DNA of 64,000 bases from assembly GCA_017557885.1 (NCBI GenBank), contig JAFYXV010000007.1, positions 124,001 to 188,000 of the forward strand, written 5' to 3'. Positions 34,243 through 46,322 of the stretch are shown in pieces. How positions within the stretch are numbered: the stretch's first letter is position 1; each line of letters starts with the position of its first letter. The position numbers were made by a program, and so were the translations under genes. The stretch is from a bacterium. GTDB taxonomy: Bacteria; Auribacterota; UBA3054. A model generated the notes under the pieces. The model had not been told where the DNA came from, ran no database searches, and worked only from the letters and a program-made list of their open reading frames with translations.

Positions 34243-35637
34243 TTACTTTCTGGGCGGAGCCTGGTGCACGCAGAGCTTGTGGATGGCGTGGGCCGCTTCC
34301 ATGACGCCCTCCGCGAGTGAGGGGTGGGCGTGGATGACGTCGCCTAATTGTTTGGCGGTCATCTTTTGCGAGATGGCGAGCGCCAGTTCCGCTATGATGT
34401 CGGAGGCGTGCGCGCCCATAATTTGGGCGCCCAAGAGCTCGTCGGTCTTGGCGTCCGAAATGAGTCGGAAGAAGCCTTCGATTTCGCCCATGGCGAGCGC
34501 CTTGCCCAAGGCGCCGATGGGGAACTGGGCGATCGTGACTTCGTGTCCTGCTTCAACGGCTTTCGGTTCGGAGAGGCCAACGGAGGCTATTTCCGGCACG
34601 GTGAAGATGCAAGAGGGCACCACGCGGTAATCCATGGTTTCGTCAGCGCCGGCGCAGTTTTCCGCGGCCACGATGCCCTGGGCGGTCGCTACGTGGGCCA
34701 AAAGGATCTTGCCGGTGATGTCGCCGATGGCGTAAATGTTGGGAACTTTCGTTTGCATCTTGTCGTTCACCGCGATGAAGCCGCGTTCCGTTTCAATGCC
34801 GATCCTGTCGAGGCCGATGTCGGCAGTGTTCATGCTTCTGCCTATGGCCACCAGCATTTTTTCCGCTTCAACGGTCGTTTCGCCAACCTTGCCGGTGACG
34901 CCGGTCTCGGTTAGCGCAATGTCGGAGATGCCGACGCCCAGCATGACATTTATGCCGCGCTTCTTGAAGGCTCTCAGGATGTGCTTGGAGATCTCGGGAT
35001 CTTCCAAGGGCAAAAGGCGGTCCAGCATTTCCACGATCGTGACTTTCGTGCCGCATTCCGCTAAGATGCCGGCGAATTCGCAGCCCACCACGCCGCCGCC
35101 GATTATTATGATGGAGGAGGGGAGGGTGGTTTGCGCGAGGAAGGTCTTGCTCTCCACTATTCTTTCATCGTCGAAGGGAATGAAGCGGGGACGCGCGGAT
35201 TCGCTGCCGGTGGCGATGATGCAGTTTTTGAATTCTACAGTTTCGATGCCGTTTTCGGTCTCCACTTCCGCGTGGTTCTGATCGACGAAGCGCGCCTTGC
35301 CCATAACGGTCGTGACGCCGTGAGCCTTCAATAGCTGGGCGATGCCGCCGGTCAGTTTCTTGACCACGCCGTCCTTTCTTTCAATGGCTTTGGCGTAATC
35401 TATGGCAGCGCCTTCAGGATTTGAGACGCCGAAGGCGGCGGCGTTCTTGACGGTGTGGAAAGCTTCCGCGGAGGCGACCAGAGCCTTGGTGGGAATGCAG
35501 CCCCAGTTGAGGCAGGTGCCGCCCACGGCGGTCCTTTCGGCTATCACTACATTAAGACCGCGCTGGGCGGCTCTGATGGCGGCCGGATACCCGCCGGGTC
35601 CGGCGCCCATTACGAAAACATCGCAGGTGTAAGGCAT
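34243..35637 (-). CDS. lpdA: Dihydrolipoyl dehydrogenase
   Basis: 464 residues. The FAD-binding VMGAGPGGYPAAIRAAQ is followed by the redox disulfide GGTCLNWGCIPTKAL (about 40-54). IIIGGGVVGCEFAGILAECG near 175 is the NAD site, and HPSLAEGVMEAAHA near 445 supplies the catalytic His-Glu pair. It reoxidises dihydrolipoamide in 2-oxoacid dehydrogenase or glycine cleavage complexes; no such genes are next to it. It lies 24 bases after ligA in the same direction. Confidence 0.94.
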   Translation of the reverse strand: MPYTCDVFVMGAGPGGYPAAIRAAQRGLNVVIAERTAVGGTCLNWGCIPTKALVASAEAFHTVKNAAAFGVSNPEGAAIDYAKAIERKDGVVKKLTGGIAQLLKAHGVTTVMGKARFVDQNHAEVETENGIETVEFKNCIIATGSESARPRFIPFDDERIVESKTFLAQTTLPSSIIIIGGGVVGCEFAGILAECGTKVTIVEMLDRLLPLEDPEISKHILRAFKKRGINVMLGVGISDIALTETGVTGKVGETTVEAEKMLVAIGRSMNTADIGLDRIGIETERGFIAVNDKMQTKVPNIYAIGDITGKILLAHVATAQGIVAAENCAGADETMDYRVVPSCIFTVPEIASVGLSEPKAVEAGHEVTIAQFPIGALGKALAMGEIEGFFRLISDAKTDELLGAQIMGAHASDIIAELALAISQKMTAKQLGDVIHAHPSLAEGVMEAAHAIHKLCVHQAPPRK

Positions 35638-35660
35638 GGTTTTTAAAATTTTATTTATTG

Positions 35661-39694
<4,034 letters not shown>

Positions 39695-39725
39695 GGTGCT
39701 TCTAGGTTTTTAAATAATCTTTTGA

Positions 39726-39754
39726 ATTATACTATTATCCCAAACTTTTGCCAA
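39726..39754 (-). promoter_or_regulatory. Promoter of the pseudokinase-ligA-lpdA operon
   Basis: On the minus strand: TTGGCA (39749-39754), a 17-nt spacer and TATAAT (39726-39731). The start codon is 31 bases beyond the -10 box. Confidence 0.7.
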
Positions 39755-39798
39755 CTCTCTCCGGGCTTCCCGTCGGAACGGGGAATAGTATTAACCCA

Positions 39799-39827
39799 TT
39801 GAAATGATATTTTCACTTTGATAAAAT
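39799..39827 (+). promoter_or_regulatory. Promoter of gdhA
   Basis: TTGAAA (39799-39804), a 17-nt spacer and TAAAAT (39822-39827). The leader of about 40 bases ends in a strong ribosome site AAAGGAG, eight bases before the ATG. Confidence 0.65.
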
Positions 39828-39872
39828 ATTTAATCAGCAAACAAAAATAAAACTATTAAAGGAGACAAAAAA

Positions 39873-41222
39873 ATGAACGCCTACGTTCAAAGCGTCATCG
39901 AAAAAGTCAAGGCAAAATATCCGCATCAGCCGGAATTCTGCCAGACCGTGGAAGAAGTCTTAACTTCCCTTGATCCCGTCATCGCCTCTACCCCCGCTTA
40001 CGAGCAGGCTGACATCTTAGGCAGGATGGTGGAGCCCGAAAGGATGTTCACTTTCCGCGTCGTCTGGACGGACGACAACGGCAAAGTCCACACCAACACC
40101 GGCTACCGCTGCCAGTTCAACGGCGCCATCGGCCCCTACAAGGGCGGCTTGCGCTTCCATCCTTCCGTCTATCCCGGCATCATCCGTTTCCTGGGGTTTG
40201 AACAGACTTTCAAGAACGCCCTGACCGGCCAGCCCATCGGCGGCGCCAAGGGCGGCTCCGACTTCGATCCCAAGGGAAGATCCGACGCGGAAGTCATGCG
40301 TTTCTGCCAGAGCTTCATGACGGCCCTTTACCGCTACATCGGTCCGGACGTTGACGTTCCCGCCGGCGACATCGGCGTAGGCGGCCGCGAGATCGGTTTC
40401 CTTTACGGCCAGTACCGCAGGCTGAAAGGCGTCTTTGAGAACGGCGTTCTGACGGGCAAGGGCCTCACCTACGGCGGCTCCCTCATTCGTCCGGAAGCCA
40501 CCGGCTACGGCGCCATCTATTACCTCAACGAAGTTTTGAAGCACGAGAACGACTCCCTTAAAGGCAAGACCATCGTCAGTTCCGGCTACGGCAACGTGAC
40601 CTGGGGCATCTGCAAGAAGGCCGCCGAACTGGGCGCCAAGGTCATCACCATTTCCGGCAGCGCCGGCTATATCCTGGACGAAGCGGGCGTCAACACTCCC
40701 GAGAAGATCGACTACCTCCTCGAGATGCGCGCCGCCAACGACAAGAACATCAAGAAGTACGCCGACAAGTTCGGCGCCAAATATTTCCCCGGCGAGAAAC
40801 CCTGGAGCGTCAAGGGCGACATCGTCATGCCCGCCGCCACCCAGAACGAAGTGGACGTTAAGGAAGCCAAGCAGATCGTCGCCAACGGCACGAAGTACTA
40901 CATCGAAGTTTCCAACATGCCCACCACCAACGAAGCCCTCAATTACCTGAGAAAAGAAGCCGGCATCATCGTCGCTCCCTCCAAGGCCGCCAACGCCGGC
41001 GGCGTGGGCGTTTCCGCCCTGGAGATGTCCCAGAACAGCGAGCGCCTCAATTGGACCGCCGAGGAGGTGGATGAGAAGCTTGCACAGATGATGAAGAACA
41101 TCCACGACGCTTCCGCCGAAGCCGCGGAAGAGTACGGCTTAGGTTACGACCTGGTGGCCGGCGCCAATATCGCCGGTTTCAAAAAGGTCGCCACCGCCAT
41201 GCTCGAACAGGGCCTCTTCTAA
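39873..41222 (+). CDS. gdhA: Glutamate dehydrogenase, NADP-type
   Basis: 449 residues, the size of hexameric small glutamate dehydrogenases. It makes glutamate from 2-oxoglutarate and ammonia. GPYKGGLRFHPSV near residue 90 and GGAKGGSDFDPKGRSDAEV near 125 hold the substrate and catalytic lysines; VDVPAGDIGVGGREIGFLYGQ and VSSGYGNVTWG (dinucleotide site) follow. Codons are strongly C-ending, suggesting high expression. The single gene has its own promoter and is followed by a GC-rich hairpin. Confidence 0.95.
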   Translation: MNAYVQSVIEKVKAKYPHQPEFCQTVEEVLTSLDPVIASTPAYEQADILGRMVEPERMFTFRVVWTDDNGKVHTNTGYRCQFNGAIGPYKGGLRFHPSVYPGIIRFLGFEQTFKNALTGQPIGGAKGGSDFDPKGRSDAEVMRFCQSFMTALYRYIGPDVDVPAGDIGVGGREIGFLYGQYRRLKGVFENGVLTGKGLTYGGSLIRPEATGYGAIYYLNEVLKHENDSLKGKTIVSSGYGNVTWGICKKAAELGAKVITISGSAGYILDEAGVNTPEKIDYLLEMRAANDKNIKKYADKFGAKYFPGEKPWSVKGDIVMPAATQNEVDVKEAKQIVANGTKYYIEVSNMPTTNEALNYLRKEAGIIVAPSKAANAGGVGVSALEMSQNSERLNWTAEEVDEKLAQMMKNIHDASAEAAEEYGLGYDLVAGANIAGFKKVATAMLEQGLF

Positions 41223-41235
41223 ATTACTGAGCTGA

Positions 41236-41263
41236 CCTGCCCGCCCGGAATCGGGCGGGCAGG
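41236..41263 (+). terminator. GC-rich hairpin after gdhA
   Basis: CCTGCCCGCCC (41236-41246) with GGGCGGGCAGG (41253-41263), an 11-bp stem extendable by one pair. There is no T run, so termination may need other factors; it could equally stabilise the mRNA end. Confidence 0.5.
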
Positions 41264-41356
41264 GGAGCGCTCTTGATTTTTGCCAACGCTTGTGATAATA
41301 TAGTCGGCACATTTTGAAATTAACCGTATCAATCTAATTTAAAACCAAGTTCATTT

Positions 41357-41617
41357 ATGCCTTCACATCAGCATCGCGTCAAAAGCCTCAAGCAGGCCGC
41401 CGTACGTCAGGAACGCAACACGCAGGTCAAGTCCCGCGTGAAGACCATGTCCAAGAAAGTCTCTCCCGAGAGCCAGGATCTCGAGAAAGATCTCCGCAAC
41501 GCTATCTCAACGGTTGCCAAAGCTTCCCAGCTGGGCGTCATTCATCGCAAGGCCGCCAGCCGTCGCATCTCCCGTTTAGCGAAACGCGCCAACAAGATCC
41601 AGGCCGAGAAAGCCTGA
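41357..41617 (+). CDS. rpsT: Small ribosomal subunit protein S20
   Basis: 86 residues, very basic and helical. S20 binds 16S rRNA. The family pattern is seen in MPSHQHRVKSLKQAAVRQ, RVKTMSKKV and the C-terminal HRKAASRRISRLAKRANK. Monocistronic, as is common. A weak promoter candidate (TTGATT 41273-41278, TAATAT 41296-41301) lies upstream. Confidence 0.94.
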   Translation: MPSHQHRVKSLKQAAVRQERNTQVKSRVKTMSKKVSPESQDLEKDLRNAISTVAKASQLGVIHRKAASRRISRLAKRANKIQAEKA

Positions 41618-41640
41618 TCTCCTATATAAACACTCTTATG

Positions 41641-41693
41641 AGCCGCACAAGCTTTTGCCTGCTTTGGTGGGACAAAAACTTGTGCGGCTTTTT
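41641..41693 (+). terminator. Terminator of rpsT
   Basis: Stem AGCCGCACAAG (41641-41651) with CTTGTGCGGCT (41679-41689), followed by T residues to 41693. Confidence 0.8.
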
Positions 41694-41740
41694 GTTTGCC
41701 TAATAATATACGATATAACTTTCAACTTAAGAGGTACGCC

Positions 41741-43099
41741 ATGAACGACAATGAAAACCCCCTTCTGAATCCAAAGTTCGACATCACCTGCCTGGGCGGC
41801 GGGTACAAACATCTCTCCAACAAGGAACACAGCCTCGCCACCATCTGCACGCAAGGCGGCTGGCAGCCCGTCAACGGCGGCCCCAGGGCTCTGCCTATTT
41901 TTCAGAGCACGACCTGGCGCTACGCCACCAGCGAAGAGATGGGCAAGCTGTTTGACCTGGAAGCCGCCGGCTACTTCTACACCAGGCTGCAGAACCCGAC
42001 CGACGACGTCGTGGCCTGCAAGATCGCCGACCTTGAGGGCGGCATCGGCGGCGTTCTGACCGCTTCCGGCCAGGCCGCCAGCTTCTTCTCCATTTTCAAT
42101 ATCGCTTCCGCCGGCGACCACGTCATCTCTTCCGCTTCCATCTACGGCGGAACGCTGAACCTTTTCGTGGTCACCATGAAGAAACTTGGCATCGAGGTGG
42201 AACTCGTCGATCAGGATCTTCCCGAGGAAGAGCTGGACAAATATTTCCGTCCGAATACCAAGTGCGTTTTTGGCGAAACTTTGACGAACCCCAACGTGAA
42301 AGTCCTGGATATCGAGAAATTCGCCCGCGTAGCCCACAAGCACGGCGTGCCTTTGATCGTGGACAACACCTTCCCGACGCCCATCAACTGCCGCCCCATA
42401 GAATTCGGCTGCGACATCGTTATCCATTCCACCACGAAGTACCTTGACGGTCACGCCAGCGTGACCGGCGGCGTCATCGTCGATTCCGGCAATTTCGACT
42501 GGGACAAGCACGCGGAGAAGTTCCCCGGCCTCACTACCCCGGACGATAGTTACCACGGCCTCACTTACACAAAGGCTTTCGGCAAGAAGGCCTACCTCGT
42601 GAAACTTGTGGCTCAGCTCATGAGAGACATCGGCGCCCAGCAGGGTCCGATGAACGCCTTCTTGCTCAACCACGGCCTCGAGACGCTGCATCTCCGTATG
42701 CCCAGGCACAGTGAGAACGGCCAGAAGGTCGCGGAATTCCTCGAATCCAGGCCGGAAGTGGAATGGATCAACTATCCCGGATTGAAGAGCAGCCCGGACT
42801 ACGAACTGGCCAAGAAGTATCTTCCAAACGGCTGCAGCGGCGTCATCGCCTTCTGTGTGAAGGGCGGACGTAAGGAAGCCGCGGAATTCATCGACCGCTT
42901 CAAATTCATCGGCGTGGAAACGCACGTGGCCGAGAACAGGACGATCGTTCTGCATCCCGCCAGCCACACGCACCGTCAGCTGACGGACGAGCAGCTCGAG
43001 GCGGCCGGCATCCCGGTTGGTCTTATCAGACTGTCCGTCGGTCTTGAGGACGTGAACGATATCATCGCCGACCTCAAGCAGGCTTTCGAGAACAAATAA
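41741..43099 (+). CDS. metY: O-acetylhomoserine sulfhydrylase
   Basis: 452 residues of the Cys/Met-metabolism PLP enzyme family. ATG 41741 has GAGGT upstream and gives normal length; the frame is open 15 codons further but that part is atypical. TQGGWQPVNGGPRALPIFQSTTW, YTRLQNPT and LTASGQAASFFSIF are typical of MetY, which forms homocysteine from O-acetylhomoserine and sulfide. The PLP lysine is in HSTTKYLDGHASVTGG near residue 230. Related gamma-lyases have similar motifs, but the length and the long C-terminal region favour MetY. Single gene with a terminator after it. Confidence 0.88.
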   Translation: MNDNENPLLNPKFDITCLGGGYKHLSNKEHSLATICTQGGWQPVNGGPRALPIFQSTTWRYATSEEMGKLFDLEAAGYFYTRLQNPTDDVVACKIADLEGGIGGVLTASGQAASFFSIFNIASAGDHVISSASIYGGTLNLFVVTMKKLGIEVELVDQDLPEEELDKYFRPNTKCVFGETLTNPNVKVLDIEKFARVAHKHGVPLIVDNTFPTPINCRPIEFGCDIVIHSTTKYLDGHASVTGGVIVDSGNFDWDKHAEKFPGLTTPDDSYHGLTYTKAFGKKAYLVKLVAQLMRDIGAQQGPMNAFLLNHGLETLHLRMPRHSENGQKVAEFLESRPEVEWINYPGLKSSPDYELAKKYLPNGCSGVIAFCVKGGRKEAAEFIDRFKFIGVETHVAENRTIVLHPASHTHRQLTDEQLEAAGIPVGLIRLSVGLEDVNDIIADLKQAFENK

Positions 43100-43120
43100 G
43101 AGATCTCAAAAAGCAGCAAC

Positions 43121-43152
43121 AAAAAAGGCGCGCCGCAAGGCGCGCCTTTTTT
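43121..43152. terminator. Bidirectional terminator between metY and ftsZ
   Basis: Perfect 14-bp stem (43121-43134 with 43139-43152), loop GCAA, six A on one side and six T on the other. It closes both metY and the whole dcw cluster. Confidence 0.92.
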
Positions 43153-43168
43153 GACGAAATGAAATATA

Positions 43169-44272
43169 TTATTTCTCTATCTGGACGCCGCGCCTTATAA
43201 AGGTGGGCTTGTCGTAGTTGATGCCGGCGATGTAGGTGGCGTCGGTCCCTTTGAAATAGCCTTCGTCCTGGAAGAAATCCATGTCGAACTGCTGCATGGG
43301 CCCGGCTTCCGTCGGCTCAATGGTGGAGTGGGGGAGGCTCTTCTGGCTGTTTATGCCGGTGGCGAACAGGAGAACTTTGGCGCCTTCCTGGTTGGAGTCG
43401 ACGTAAAGGCCGTTGTAAACCTCCGTCTGGCGGCTGATCTCGTTTTGCAGCGTCATGCGGGCGTCCTTGATCTGCTTGTAGGAAACGTCCGGGGCGGTCA
43501 TGGTGATAAGGGCGACCTTTTCGGCCTCCTTCAGGCTCAGGCTTGAGCTTTTCGAGGCGCGGGCGATGTTTATGGCCAGGGAGAGGCTCTGCTCGCCGGT
43601 GGCTTCGCCGATGCCTATCATGGCGTCCCCGGAGGTGGAGGCGACTTTCATGAACTCGCTGAAGTCCAGGTTCTCATAGCCCGCCTGGTTGACCACGATG
43701 TTGATCATTTCGATAAGGCAGATGATATTCTTGTCGGTGGCCCGCAGAACTTCCAAAAAGGAAACGTTCTCGTTTTCTATGCCTTCGCCGTTGGCGACAG
43801 GCATGACCACGGGAACCTCTTCCTTGATGCCCTTTAGGGCTTGCTGGGCGGATTCCTGCTTTTTGTTGTCGTCATAGTAGAAGGGGAGAGTGACGGAGGC
43901 GATGACCACCGCGCCCTCGGAAGCGGCCATGTGGGCGATGACGCCGGTGGCGCCGGAGCCGGTGCCGCCGCTCAAGCCTGCGCTCAGGATGACGATGTCC
44001 GCGTCTTTCAATATCTCCCGGAGCTTGTCCGCGCTCTCCTGGGCGGCCTGGGCGCCCAGCATGCGGTCCTTGGCGGTGCCGATGCCGGTGGAGCCGATCT
44101 CCACTTTGTTTTGGAGGCTTTGGTTCTTCAGGCTGATGAAGTCGGTGTCCACGCCGTAAAACTCAAAGTTCTCGTTCAAGGTTCCGGCGTATTTTTTCTC
44201 GATGCTGGAGATGGTGTTGCAGCCGCAGCCGCCGACGCCGATGATTTTCACCAAAGGGGTTCTGTTTTTCAT
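43169..44272 (-). CDS. ftsZ: Cell division protein FtsZ, divergent
   Basis: 367 residues. FtsZ is the tubulin-like GTPase of the division ring. The N-terminal nucleotide loop is IGVGGCGCNTI and the tubulin signature reads SGGTGSG (101-107) where almost all FtsZ proteins have GGGTGTG or GGGTGSG. The T7 synergy loop keeps its Asn and Asp (NLDFSE, 201-206), so GTP hydrolysis is plausible. The C-terminal linker is short, and the protein ends in KPTFIRRGVQIEK, which retains the conserved tail that binds FtsA. It overlaps ftsA by four bases and is the last gene of the dcw cluster. Confidence 0.88.
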   Translation of the reverse strand: MKNRTPLVKIIGVGGCGCNTISSIEKKYAGTLNENFEFYGVDTDFISLKNQSLQNKVEIGSTGIGTAKDRMLGAQAAQESADKLREILKDADIVILSAGLSGGTGSGATGVIAHMAASEGAVVIASVTLPFYYDDNKKQESAQQALKGIKEEVPVVMPVANGEGIENENVSFLEVLRATDKNIICLIEMINIVVNQAGYENLDFSEFMKVASTSGDAMIGIGEATGEQSLSLAINIARASKSSSLSLKEAEKVALITMTAPDVSYKQIKDARMTLQNEISRQTEVYNGLYVDSNQEGAKVLLFATGINSQKSLPHSTIEPTEAGPMQQFDMDFFQDEGYFKGTDATYIAGINYDKPTFIRRGVQIEK

Positions 44273-45501
44273 AAAAGGCTGAAAAGATTGAATAATCCGT
44301 TGGATTTGCGTTTGGGGGAATAGGCCTCTTCCTGGGCGGTGTAAACAAGCATTCCCAGGACCGTGGAGGATCCGGGATCGGTTTGGAACTTGTTGCCGTA
44401 GTGCGGGGAGAAGAGTTTTATCTCCTTCACATCGCCGTCGGCGGCGGGCTCCTTCGGCACGATGGGGCAGGGAGTCTTGATCTCCACGGAGGTGAATTCC
44501 CGGCGAACGTAATTGTTAAAGGTGGAGCGGGCGGCGTTGCCGGTCAGGAAAACGCCGCTCTGGATCTGCACCAGGACGCCTTTCTCTTTTATCATGTCCG
44601 AGATGTACTTGACGGTCTCCTCGGTCCTGCTCTGGATTATGGTCTCCACCGAGCGGTTCTTGTAAAGCTTGCCGCAGACTCTGATCTCCGGGGCGTCCTT
44701 GCTGAAATTTTGCTTGACTTCCTCCGCAAGGTTGAAGGGAATGCCCAGGCCCAAAGCCAGGTCGTTGGTGACATGGTCGCCGCCCACGGGGAAGTTGCCC
44801 GTCTCATAAACGATGCCGTCTTTCCAGAAGGCGAAACTGGTGCTTCCGGCGCCGGCGTTTATCACAAGCGAGCCTTTCTGCCGCTGCTCCGGAGTCAGGA
44901 TAGCCCAGCCGTCCGCCACCGCGTCGAAGCAGTAGCATTCCACCGTCTGGCCGCTGGAATTAAGGACTCCCGCGATCTTGTCAAGCTCTTTTTTCTCCTG
45001 CAGTATGCCGAGCCCGCGGGCGCTGACTTTTTCGCCCTGGCTTCCCAGGACGTCTTCGATGCTGCGTTTCCTGACGCTGTCGATGAAGTAGTCTTTTATG
45101 TAAACATGGACGGGACTCTTGTCCTTGTGGGTGAAGCGCTTCTCAAATTTTTCATCGATCTCCGAGAGAAGCTTTTCCGTAACGATGCTTCCCTTGTTGT
45201 TGTTGTCCACCGTTATGGTCTCGATGTCGCTGGTTATTCCGGCGCCTCCGACGCTGACTATGACGCCCTTGATGGTGTAATCCATCCGGCTCTTAACGTC
45301 GTTTTCCGCCGCCAGGACGGCCTGCTTGATCGCTTCGGCAGCCTTGGTCTGGTCCTCTATCCGGCTTTTTATTATGCCCTGGGAGGAGGCGGTGCCGTAG
45401 CCGATGACTTCCAGGGAGCCGTTTTCGCCGAGCCGGCCGATGGCGGCCCTCACTGTCTGCGTCCCCAGATCGATAGCTGAGATTATTTTTTCTTTTGCCA
45501 T
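44269..45501 (-). CDS. ftsA: Cell division protein FtsA
   Basis: 410 residues of the actin-like fold. It tethers FtsZ to the membrane and recruits later division proteins. ISAIDLGTQTVRAAIG at the start is the phosphate-1 motif, VINAGAGSTSFAFWKDG near 205 the phosphate-2 motif and VFLTGNAARS near 320 the adenosine motif. The C-terminus SNGLFNLFSLL is the amphipathic membrane-targeting helix. Stop overlaps ftsZ (ATGA). Confidence 0.92.
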   Translation of the reverse strand: MAKEKIISAIDLGTQTVRAAIGRLGENGSLEVIGYGTASSQGIIKSRIEDQTKAAEAIKQAVLAAENDVKSRMDYTIKGVIVSVGGAGITSDIETITVDNNNKGSIVTEKLLSEIDEKFEKRFTHKDKSPVHVYIKDYFIDSVRKRSIEDVLGSQGEKVSARGLGILQEKKELDKIAGVLNSSGQTVECYCFDAVADGWAILTPEQRQKGSLVINAGAGSTSFAFWKDGIVYETGNFPVGGDHVTNDLALGLGIPFNLAEEVKQNFSKDAPEIRVCGKLYKNRSVETIIQSRTEETVKYISDMIKEKGVLVQIQSGVFLTGNAARSTFNNYVRREFTSVEIKTPCPIVPKEPAADGDVKEIKLFSPHYGNKFQTDPGSSTVLGMLVYTAQEEAYSPKRKSNGLFNLFSLL

Positions 45502-45505
45502 GTTT

Positions 45506-46315
45506 TTAGATGTATTTGCAGATTACCGCCACGTCTTCGTAGCGGGCGTCGATCTTGACAGCGTTGCGGCCCTGCTCCCTGAGGGCTTTGATAACTTCGA
45601 ACACTTTGGCCACCGCGTCCTTGGAATATTCCTGCTCCAGGAAGATCTCGTCGATGGAGGCGGTCTTGATTATTATGGCGTCTTCCTTGGTGACGTCCAC
45701 GCTTTTGACGGTCAGGAACGTCCTTTCCGGCCCGTGCTTGATGAGCTTGAGGTATTTCATCGCCGTCAGTATTTTTTCATCGGCGCACCTGGTCCTGGAG
45801 CGGAGTTCGTTGAAAGTGTATTTTGTTATGACGACCGGAAGGTTGGAGTGGTTCTCAAGCTTCTGCTCGCTCAGGATGTGGCCGGATTCGTCTATGGGAA
45901 GGATCTTCTGGTCTTCAGTCTTCAGGATCGCTATGGGCTCCCTTTCCTTCACGGTGATGATGATCTTGTCGTTCAGGCGCTTCTCCACCACCGCCTCCCG
46001 GATGTCCTGGTGGGTCTCTATTTTCCTTTTGATCTCCTTGAGGTCCACGGTGTAGTAGTACATGTTGGAGTGCAGGCCGCCCCTTTTGGTGATGGACATT
46101 TCGTCCACGCTGTTGTTGCCCCTGATCTCGATGCTTTTGATCCTGTAGTCCTCGGAATACATTATGCGGCGCATGAAAAGGCCTATGCCCAGGATGATGA
46201 TGCAGAAGGTCACGACATAGGCGAGAGATTTCAGGAAACTCTTCGCGAAGTCGTTCAGTCTGGCCTTCGTGACTTCCGGGCGGCGGGCCGCTTTTTGGTT
46301 TTTCGGTACGTACAT
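45506..46315 (-). CDS. ftsQ: Cell division protein FtsQ/DivIB
   Basis: 269 residues: a basic cytoplasmic tail, one membrane helix (LAYVVTFCIIILGIGLFM, about 31-48) and a periplasmic POTRA domain beginning RIKSIEIRGNNSVDEMSI. INVKEREP-like text (IIITVKEREPIAIL) and LPIDESGHIL are typical FtsQ strings. It links early division proteins to the FtsW-FtsI synthase. Located between murC and ftsA, the classical order without murB and ddl. Confidence 0.88.
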   Translation of the reverse strand: MYVPKNQKAARRPEVTKARLNDFAKSFLKSLAYVVTFCIIILGIGLFMRRIMYSEDYRIKSIEIRGNNSVDEMSITKRGGLHSNMYYYTVDLKEIKRKIETHQDIREAVVEKRLNDKIIITVKEREPIAILKTEDQKILPIDESGHILSEQKLENHSNLPVVITKYTFNELRSRTRCADEKILTAMKYLKLIKHGPERTFLTVKSVDVTKEDAIIIKTASIDEIFLEQEYSKDAVAKVFEVIKALREQGRNAVKIDARYEDVAVICKYI

Positions 46316-46322
46316 GTTGCCT

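Noticed and set aside
40017..41105. Long open frame (362 codons) antisense to gdhA
   Set aside because: Mirror of a C-ending, GC-rich gene; composition is biased (Gly, Val, Asp), there is no ribosome site, and gdhA is certain.
41236..41263. GC hairpin as a riboswitch for rpsT
   Set aside because: A simple stem with no conserved riboswitch features; more likely the 3' end of the gdhA message.
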